Source of the DNA: an uncultured Oscillospiraceae bacterium
Lineage (GTDB): Bacteria; Bacillota; Clostridia; Oscillospirales; Acutalibacteraceae
Direction of reading: 5' to 3'
DNA length: 64,000 bases
NCBI GenBank assembly: GCA_900549825.1
Contig: URQB01000004.1
Coordinates: forward strand, 1 to 64,000
Shown piece by piece: positions 58,149-64,000 of the stretch. A program made the translations under genes and the position numbers. The notes under the pieces are model-generated. The model was given only the letters and a program-made list of their open reading frames with translations. It searched no databases and was not told where the DNA came from. Positions within the stretch are counted from its first letter, which is position 1, and each line of letters opens with the position of its first letter.

Positions 58149-59822
58149 TTGGCTGGATACAGCATCGGGATCGATTTTGGAACCTTATCGGGGCGTGCAC
58201 TGTTGATCGATGTGGCTACGGGAGAAGAACTCGCTTCCTGTGTCCATACCTATCGGAACGGTGTCATGGAGGAGCAGTTGCCTTGTGGGAAACGGCTCGG
58301 TATGGACTGGGCTTTGCAGCATCCACAGGATTATCTGGATGTACTTGTGAATACGATTCCGTCCCTTTTACAGGACTCCGGAATCTCGCCGGATGAGATC
58401 ATCGGCGTAGGGATCGATTTTACAGCCTGTACGGTTTTACCGGTCAAACAGGATGGAACGCCACTGTGCTTCCTCCCAGAGTATGCGGAGGAACCACATG
58501 CTTATGCAAAGCTTTGGAAACATCATGCCGCACAGCCATATGCTACCCGCCTGAACGAGATTGCCGCCGTGCGCGGCGAGAAATGGATCGGTAATTATGG
58601 AAACGCAGTATCCTCAGAATGGGCGCTTCCGAAGCTCTGGCAGATTCTTGAGGAGGCGCCGGAAATCTATGAGGCAATGGACCGTTTTATTGAAGGAGCC
58701 GACTGGATCGTCTGGCAGATGACAGGCAGGGAGATTCGCAATTCCTGCACGGCAGGCTATAAGGAGCTTTGGAATAAGGAAACCGGATTTCCGCCGGAAG
58801 ATTTTTTTGCGGCGCTGAATGAGCGTCTGCGCCATGTGGTGGATGAAAAATTTTCCCGCACGGTCACACCGATAGGCCGGAGGGCTGGCGGGCTGACGCG
58901 GGCAATAGCGGAATTGACCGGCCTGAAGGAAGGGACGGCGGTCGCCGCCGGTATCATTGACGCGCATGTCTGTGTGCCCGCTGTGGGGATCGATGGGCCG
59001 GGAAAAATGCTCGCAATCATGGGGACCTCTACCTGCCATATGATCATGGGCCGGGAGGAGAAGCAGATCGAGGGTGTCTGCGGCGTAGTGGCGGACGGGA
59101 TCATGCCCGGTTATTACGGCTACGAAGCGGGGCAGTGCTGCGTTGGCGATCATTTCGCGTGGGTTTTGAACAATTGCATGCCCGCGGATTATGAACGGCA
59201 AGCAAAGGAGCGGGGAATCGGCCTCCATCAGCTGCTTCGGGAGAAAGCGCAGAACAAGGCGCCGGGAGAAGGCGGCCTGATTGCGCTCGACTGGTTCAAC
59301 GGCAACCGCAGCGTTTTGATGGATGCCGACTTGAGCGGCATCTTACTTGGCATGACACTTCAGACCAAGCCGGAGGATATTTACCGCGCGCTGATCGAGG
59401 CCACAGCTTATGGCACGCGGATGATCATTGAAACATTCCGGGAGGGCGGCGTACCCGTAGAGGAATTTTATGCATCTGGCGGGATTTCGCAGAAGGATCC
59501 GATGGCGATGCAGATTTATGCGGATATCATTCGAATGCCAATTCGCATCGCGGGCTGCGAGCAGGCTGGCGCCTACGGCGCGGCAATGTTTGGCGCAGTC
59601 GCGGCCGGGGCAGAAAAGGGCGGCTATTCCAGCATCTTTGACGCGGCGCGGGCGCTTGGCAGGGTAAAGGATACGGTTTATATGCCTAATGAGGAGCATG
59701 CCGCGATCTACGACCGCCTCTATGCGGAATATAAACACTTACACGATTATTTCGGCCGTGGTGAAAACGATGTGATGAAGCACCTGAAAATGATGAAACA
59801 TTCCGGATTGGAGGCTATCTAG
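58149..59822 (+). CDS. araB: Ribulokinase
   Basis: An FGGY-family kinase of 557 residues, expected to phosphorylate L-ribulose (or a related ketopentose) for entry into the pentose phosphate pathway. The TTG at 58149 follows AAAGGGTG and gives the N-terminus AGYSIGIDFGTLSGRALLI; an ATG 27 bases earlier lacks a ribosome site. DWALQHPQDYLD near residue 58, VGIDFTACTVLPV near 95, IEGADWIVWQMTGREIRNSC near 180, IMGTSTCHMIM near 292 and ASGGISQKDPMAMQIYADI near 443 fit ribulokinase. Its stop abuts the start of an alpha-glucosidase gene. No araA or araD gene is nearby. Confidence 0.9.
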   Translation: MAGYSIGIDFGTLSGRALLIDVATGEELASCVHTYRNGVMEEQLPCGKRLGMDWALQHPQDYLDVLVNTIPSLLQDSGISPDEIIGVGIDFTACTVLPVKQDGTPLCFLPEYAEEPHAYAKLWKHHAAQPYATRLNEIAAVRGEKWIGNYGNAVSSEWALPKLWQILEEAPEIYEAMDRFIEGADWIVWQMTGREIRNSCTAGYKELWNKETGFPPEDFFAALNERLRHVVDEKFSRTVTPIGRRAGGLTRAIAELTGLKEGTAVAAGIIDAHVCVPAVGIDGPGKMLAIMGTSTCHMIMGREEKQIEGVCGVVADGIMPGYYGYEAGQCCVGDHFAWVLNNCMPADYERQAKERGIGLHQLLREKAQNKAPGEGGLIALDWFNGNRSVLMDADLSGILLGMTLQTKPEDIYRALIEATAYGTRMIIETFREGGVPVEEFYASGGISQKDPMAMQIYADIIRMPIRIAGCEQAGAYGAAMFGAVAAGAEKGGYSSIFDAARALGRVKDTVYMPNEEHAAIYDRLYAEYKHLHDYFGRGENDVMKHLKMMKHSGLEAI

Positions 59823-61730
59823 ATGTCTGATTTATCAGTTACAAAAGAAACAAGGCTGAAGGATGTTTTGAAAACGCCCGCGGGGCACGATATCCTGGCA
59901 AAGGCGTTTTATTCGCTTGGACTGAGCGAAAAAATACTGACGGCTACGCCCCTGGGTTCGCTGAAAATCGGCAGCCTGAAAAAATTGTCCTTTGGCAGGC
60001 TGGACGACGGCTTTATCAATGCGCTGCTTGGATTGCTCAACAGCGAAACGGAGCGCCCGCTCGACGATCACGCGCCGATCGTACATAAGTGGTGGAAAGA
60101 AGCTGTTTTTTACCAGATTTATCCCCGCAGCTTCAGGGATTCTGACGGCGATGGAATCGGGGATCTCAACGGGATCATCGAAAAGCTGGATTACCTGAAA
60201 AGGCTCGGCGTGGATGCGATCTGGTGTTCACCCATCTATGATTCCCCCAATGACGACAACGGCTATGATATCCGCGATTACCGGAAAATCATGCAGGAAT
60301 TCGGGACGATGGAGGATTTTGATCGTCTGCTCAGCGAAGTACATGCGCGCGGCATGCGGCTGATCATGGATCTTGTGATCAACCATTCCTCCGATGAGCA
60401 CGAATGGTTCCGCAGTGCCGCTACAGACCCGGATTCTCCGTATCGTGATTTCTATATCTGGCGGAAGGGCAAAGGGGAAGGCATCCCGCCAAATAACTGG
60501 GATTCCATCTTCAGCGGCCCGGCCTGGAACTATTACCCGGAGCGCGGCGAATGGGCGATGCATCTGTTCAGCTCCAAGCAGATGGATTTTAACTGGGACA
60601 ATGAAACGCTCCGGAAAGAGCTTTTCAACATCGCGAACTGGTGGCTGGAAAAAGGGATCGACGGCTTCCGGCTCGATGTGATCAGTTTTATCTCCAAAAA
60701 GGAAGGCCTGCCGGATGGAAACGAAGTCATTGGTTCTCTAATGGGATTTAAAGGCTGTGAGCATTATTTTTACGGGCCGCATCTGCATCAGTATCTGCGG
60801 GAGTTGCGGGAGCATTCTTTTGGCAAGTTTGACACCTTTACAGTAGGTGAGTGTCAGGGAACAGGGCTGCAGATGAGCCGTTTGATGACAGGGGACGACC
60901 GGGGAGAGCTGGATGTCGTTTTTTCCTTTGATCATATGGACAATCCCGGCAAGCAGCGTTTTCAGGATTACCGGTTTGACCTGCGCCCCATGGCGAAGAA
61001 CCTGATGGAATGGCAGATGGAGTACGGAAACCACTGCTGGCCAACTGTCTTTTTTGAAAATCACGACCATCCGCGCATGGTTTCCAAAATCGATCCGAAC
61101 GGCTCCTACCGCTGTGAAATTGCAAAACTGCTCGCCATGCTTCAGATGACGCTGAAAGGCACGCCTTTTATTTATCAGGGGCAGGAATTGGGGGCGACCA
61201 ACACGCCGTTTGCTTCTATCAATGAACTGCGCGATGTGGAAAGCATCAACCTTTACCACAAGCTCATCAAAGAAGGGAAAACAGCCGGTGAAGCTTTTCA
61301 GATTGTGCTCAGCGGCAGCCGCGACCATGCGCGCACGCCGATGCAGTGGAGCGGCGGAAAAAACGCCGGATTTTCAGAAGGGGAACCCTGGATTCGGGTG
61401 AATCCTGATTATCTTCAGATCAATGCTGCCGATGAGGAACAATCGGTCGACTCGGTGCTTCATTTTTACCGTTCTCTGATTGTGCTGCGCAAAGAAAATC
61501 CCGCGCTGATCTATGGAGACGTCATTCCAGTAAAAGCCAATCCCCAAAGCCTGCTCTGTTACTACAGGCGGCTGGATGGAAAGCACTTCTATATCGAATT
61601 GAACCTGACCGGGAGAAACGTGAAAAATGTGAACACCGGCCTGCGCGGGGAGCTTCTTTCTTCCAACTATTCCACGCGGCGCGAAGATGCGGTGATGCGC
61701 CCGTATGAAGCAAACCTGTATCAAGATTGA
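59823..61730 (+). CDS. GH13 alpha-glucosidase (oligo-1,6-glucosidase type) with N-terminal helical extension
   Basis: A 635-residue cytoplasmic glycosidase releasing glucose from alpha-glucosides; glk in this window could use the product. The GH13 barrel begins near residue 90 with KEAVFYQIYPRSFRDSDGD. Region I is DLVINHSSDEHEW, region II GFRLDVISF (nucleophile Asp), region III FTVGECQGTG (acid/base Glu), and region IV FFENHDHPRM (third acid, His where Gln is common). ARTPMQWSGGKNAGF is near 503. The first 85 residues (LKDVLKTPAGHDILAKAF, GLLNS) are an extra helical domain unusual for the family. The start directly follows the ribulokinase stop, with TGGAGG at the end of that gene. Confidence 0.92.
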   Translation: MSDLSVTKETRLKDVLKTPAGHDILAKAFYSLGLSEKILTATPLGSLKIGSLKKLSFGRLDDGFINALLGLLNSETERPLDDHAPIVHKWWKEAVFYQIYPRSFRDSDGDGIGDLNGIIEKLDYLKRLGVDAIWCSPIYDSPNDDNGYDIRDYRKIMQEFGTMEDFDRLLSEVHARGMRLIMDLVINHSSDEHEWFRSAATDPDSPYRDFYIWRKGKGEGIPPNNWDSIFSGPAWNYYPERGEWAMHLFSSKQMDFNWDNETLRKELFNIANWWLEKGIDGFRLDVISFISKKEGLPDGNEVIGSLMGFKGCEHYFYGPHLHQYLRELREHSFGKFDTFTVGECQGTGLQMSRLMTGDDRGELDVVFSFDHMDNPGKQRFQDYRFDLRPMAKNLMEWQMEYGNHCWPTVFFENHDHPRMVSKIDPNGSYRCEIAKLLAMLQMTLKGTPFIYQGQELGATNTPFASINELRDVESINLYHKLIKEGKTAGEAFQIVLSGSRDHARTPMQWSGGKNAGFSEGEPWIRVNPDYLQINAADEEQSVDSVLHFYRSLIVLRKENPALIYGDVIPVKANPQSLLCYYRRLDGKHFYIELNLTGRNVKNVNTGLRGELLSSNYSTRREDAVMRPYEANLYQD

Positions 61731-61750
61731 GGGAGGGCAGAGCCGAATCT

Positions 61751-62248
61751 ATGAGGTACGCGAAAACAGCAGCCGTTTTACTGATTGCCGCGTTGCTTCT
61801 CACCTTGATTGGATGCGGTGAAGAAACGCAGCTGGAGAGTACAGCTCCGGACAACAGCGCCCTTCTCCTTTCCATACAACAGTATCAAAGCAGCATGGAA
61901 TCCTTTCAGGACAATTGCGCCAAACAGATACGCGCATTTACCGACAGCCTGCGAAACGGTGATGTGGAAGCAGGGCAGGCGGCGGCTGACGCGCTGGCAA
62001 AATCGCTCGAGAGCTTTGAAAGCATTTCAGCGCCGGATTCCTGCCGGGAGAGCCGGCTCTGCTTTGCAACAGCAAAGAAAAAAACAAATACTGCATATGC
62101 CCTGATGATCCAGATTTTGGGGGACGGACAATATACCAACGATGATATGGCCAATCTGACCGCATTGAAAGCGGCGGCAGAGGTCATCGCGGAATCCTAC
62201 CAGTCGGGCTTCAAGCTTCTTAAAAAAACGCTCGACGAGCTAAAATAG
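61751..62248 (+). CDS. Predicted lipoprotein, function unknown
   Basis: A 165-residue exported protein. The signal sequence RYAKTAAVLLIAALLLTLIGC ends in a lipobox (LIGC, lipidated Cys at 21). The mature part is helical: SIQQYQSSMESFQDNC, then ESRLCFATAKKKTNTAYALM, and a last helix ending LKKTLDELK. It resembles small helical lipoproteins of no known role. The ATG at 61751 is preceded by GGGAGGG at a rather long distance; it follows the glucosidase gene by 20 bases. Confidence 0.75.
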   Translation: MRYAKTAAVLLIAALLLTLIGCGEETQLESTAPDNSALLLSIQQYQSSMESFQDNCAKQIRAFTDSLRNGDVEAGQAAADALAKSLESFESISAPDSCRESRLCFATAKKKTNTAYALMIQILGDGQYTNDDMANLTALKAAAEVIAESYQSGFKLLKKTLDELK

Positions 62249-62548
62249 GTTGCGTCCGATTTTTATCCGTTCTCTCAGAACCGGATGCTGCATGACTGGC
62301 TGACGATAAAATTCGGAAAACAAGCCCTGCGAAGATAGAGAAGAGGATCATGATATGCTGCAAACGATCACCATGCAGGACTTTCAGGTAATCGCTTCCG
62401 CCGCGCTGCTTGCAGAGCATTCCATGGTTCGCACCGTTGCCTGCCAGGGAGGCAATCCAGGCAAAGCTTTCATCCGTGAAGGCTGCGCCGGCGCAAGGAG
62501 CTGTTTCTATAACTGCTTTGGAAGAACAAATTGTCGCGCCGTCGGCTC
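62249..62548. other. Intergenic region before upp without a convincing gene
   Basis: A 73-codon frame at 62355-62576 is open but runs into the upp promoter, has odd composition and no known relative, so I do not call it. Nothing else stands out. Confidence 0.4.
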
Positions 62549-62577
62549 TTGTCTTTTTCCCGGGATAGGTGTATAAT
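62549..62577 (+). promoter_or_regulatory. Sigma-A-type promoter of upp
   Basis: TTGTCT, a 17-bp spacer and a perfect TATAAT, 35 bases before the TTG start. Confidence 0.85.
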
Positions 62578-62612
62578 CGCAACGAGAAAGAAATCATTGG
62601 AGGTCGTTGAAT

Positions 62613-63242
62613 TTGGGAAACGTTACAATCACCAATCATCCGCTTATCCAGCACAAGCTCACTCTGCTGCGTGATAAAAACACAGGCTCCAAGGAATTCC
62701 GCGCGCTGGTCAGCGAGATCGCCATGCTGATGTGCTATGAGGCAACCCGCGATTTGCCGCTCAAAGAGGTGGAGATTGAAACCCCTGTGAGCGTGGCCAA
62801 AACACGCGTCATTTCCGGCAAAAAGCTTGCCTTCGTCCCAATCCTGCGCGCAGGGCTTGGCATGGTAGACGGCGTTCTGGCGTTGGTACCCTCCGCGCGT
62901 GTGGGCCATATCGGCCTCTACCGCGACCCTGATACACTTCAGCCGGTGGAATACTACTGCAAGCTGCCCGCCGATATTGAGGAGCGCGAAGTGATCGTGC
63001 TCGACCCGATGCTTGCAACCGGCGGCTCTGCGATCGATGCGATTAGTCAGATTAAAAAGCGCGGCCCGAAGACGATCAAATTCATGGGCATTATCGCTGC
63101 TCCCGAAGGGCTGGACGCGCTGTGCAAGGCCCATCCGGATGTTGATATCTTTTGCGCGGCGCTCGATGAAAAACTCAACGACCATGGCTATATCCTTCCC
63201 GGCCTCGGCGATGCGGGAGATCGTATCTTCGGCACAAAATAA
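62613..63242 (+). CDS. upp: Uracil phosphoribosyltransferase
   Basis: Salvages uracil to UMP using PRPP, the product of prs. It has 209 residues, the standard length. TTG at 62613 lies nine bases after GGAGG and gives the family N-terminus GNVTITNHPLIQHKLTLLRD; a TTG six bases earlier is too close to that site. FVPILRAGLGMVDGVLALVP is near 77, and the PRPP loop VIVLDPMLATGGSAIDAI near 127. The C-terminal uracil-binding region GYILPGLGDAGDRIFGT ends the protein. It is monocistronic with its own promoter and hairpin. Confidence 0.97.
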   Translation: MGNVTITNHPLIQHKLTLLRDKNTGSKEFRALVSEIAMLMCYEATRDLPLKEVEIETPVSVAKTRVISGKKLAFVPILRAGLGMVDGVLALVPSARVGHIGLYRDPDTLQPVEYYCKLPADIEEREVIVLDPMLATGGSAIDAISQIKKRGPKTIKFMGIIAAPEGLDALCKAHPDVDIFCAALDEKLNDHGYILPGLGDAGDRIFGTK

Positions 63243-63262
63243 CCCTTTCGATGAGGGAAATG

Positions 63263-63302
63263 ATAGCGCTGGATGCTTGCCGTCTCGCGCTATTTGTATT
63301 TT
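63263..63302 (+). terminator. Probable terminator of upp
   Basis: Stem ATAGCGC / GCGCTAT with a 17-base loop, then TTGTATTTT. Confidence 0.65.
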
Positions 63303-63369
63303 AGGAGAAGGAACAGTGGAGGGGAATGATTTCTCATCCCTTTTTGTTCTGGATGAAAGGATGTCTAAC

Positions 63370-64000
63370 ATGCTGCAGATCCGTGGTCCGATCCTGCCAG
63401 AGCGGCTGCTTGTGAAAAAGGATATGGACGTTGTACTGCGTCAGGCAGTGGAGGAGGAGACCGATCTGACCGGAATTCTGTTTGAAGGCGGTATGGCGCC
63501 GGCTGAAACGCTCCGGATCATTTCCCTGAAGGAATGCCGGTTTTCCAGCTGCCGCTTTACTGGATGTAAAGGCGTTCAGCTTTACTTTTTGAATGTTCAG
63601 TTTGAAAGCTGTGATTTTTCCAGTGCGTTTTTTGACCGCTGTCTGTTTCGCCGGGTCCGTTTTATAAGCTGCAAACTATCCGGCGCCAATTTTTCCGACT
63701 CCTCTTTCGAGCAGTGTATTTTTGAAAACAGCCCGGGCCGTATGCTGTCCTTTTCAAGGGCACGGTGCAAGGAAGTCCTGTTTTCGGGATGTGACCTGTC
63801 TCATGCCAATTTACAGGAATCCAAACTGGTAAAAACCTTGTTTGAAAATTGCAGGCTGCGTGGTGTGGAACTGCTGCACACGCCTTTGAAAGGGATCGAT
63901 TTCACCTCAGACGACTTGGAAGGCATCAGTGTTACGATTCCTGAGCTGCGCGGCGCGATTGTCACAATGGAGCAGGCCTGTGAACTGGCAAGGCTGCTTG
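63370..64000 (+). CDS. Pentapeptide-repeat-like protein, cut by the window end
   Basis: An open frame of 210 codons running off the window. The ATG at 63370 is eight bases after GAAAGGA; an ATG at 63361 is in frame but too close to that site. From about residue 50 it shows the five-residue periodicity of pentapeptide repeats (A/C-D/N/R-F-S-x): CRFSSCRFTGCKG, then FESCDFSSAFFDRCLFRRV, CKLSGANFSDSSFEQCIFEN, and SGCDLSHANLQESKL. It should form a right-handed beta helix. It is unusually rich in Cys and Phe. Some pentapeptide proteins mimic DNA and protect gyrase, but most have no known role; no role can be given here. Confidence 0.75.
   Translation, partial: MLQIRGPILPERLLVKKDMDVVLRQAVEEETDLTGILFEGGMAPAETLRIISLKECRFSSCRFTGCKGVQLYFLNVQFESCDFSSAFFDRCLFRRVRFISCKLSGANFSDSSFEQCIFENSPGRMLSFSRARCKEVLFSGCDLSHANLQESKLVKTLFENCRLRGVELLHTPLKGIDFTSDDLEGISVTIPELRGAIVTMEQACELARLL

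Noticed and set aside
62355..62576. A 73-codon frame before upp
   Set aside because: It runs into the upp -35/-10 region and has a Cys/Gly-rich, non-family composition; left as intergenic.

Overview
The window looks like a chromosomal piece of a Gram-positive, low-to-moderate-GC anaerobe of the Clostridia (Bacillota), probably a gut Oscillospirales-type organism. This is inferred from hprK, whiA and rapZ, a class A RNase P RNA, sigma-A-type promoters, purine-rich Shine-Dalgarno sites, frequent TTG/GTG starts, a lysine riboswitch on dap genes, and a ferredoxin-dependent aryl-pyruvate pathway. No 16S rRNA or tRNA gene is visible, so the taxon cannot be fixed.

Layout. 1-5.37 kb is the right end of an integrated mobile element: a small accessory gene and three consecutive, coupled large serine recombinases. 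It ends inside a gene for a 2-oxoacid dehydrogenase E2-like acyltransferase, of which only the C-terminal piece (5375-5653) remains; an IS1182-type transposase remnant follows. 5.8-10.2 kb (minus) holds prs and a YfhO-type membrane protein. 10.3-15.2 kb is an operon of two M42 peptidases, a GNAT, a PLP enzyme and a DUF2461 protein. 15.2-20.0 kb carries dnaE and pfkA, the latter behind a folded mRNA leader. 20.1-22.9 kb (minus) has a glycosyltransferase and an unusual exporter-HAD fusion. 23.0-28.2 kb is the hprK-glk-murB-rapZ-whiA envelope/carbon-control cluster. 28.4-34.8 kb has a phosphohexomutase, a YgiQ radical-SAM protein, a ComEC-like MBL hydrolase with a DUF3006 partner, and a sodium symporter.

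34.9-40.7 kb is an arylacetate module (paaK, iorA, iorB, paaK, ACT protein). It sits behind a promoter that overlaps the end of a 269-bp element built almost entirely of hairpins. 40.9-44.4 kb is AT-rich and appears foreign: a three-gene ABC transporter operon on the minus strand with its own promoter, a palindromic operator candidate and a possible 28-codon leader peptide, next to an iron-alcohol-dehydrogenase remnant. 44.6-49.3 kb has eno, two paralogous calcineurin-type phosphoesterases and rnpB. 49.4-53.0 kb (minus) is a lysine-riboswitch-controlled asd-dapA-dapB-ACT operon. 53.2-57.3 kb has the queuosine genes queA and tgt and a SpoVB/MurJ-like flippase. 57.4-64.0 kb holds small unknown ORFs, a ribulokinase, a GH13 alpha-glucosidase, a lipoprotein, upp, and a pentapeptide-like gene cut by the window end.

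The least explained items are the palindromic element at 34938-35206 and its fused promoter, the AT-rich transporter island with its small peptide, the folded pfkA leader, and the exporter-HAD fusion that has lost its nucleophilic aspartate. I found no CRISPR array, no tRNA and no recognisable defence system.
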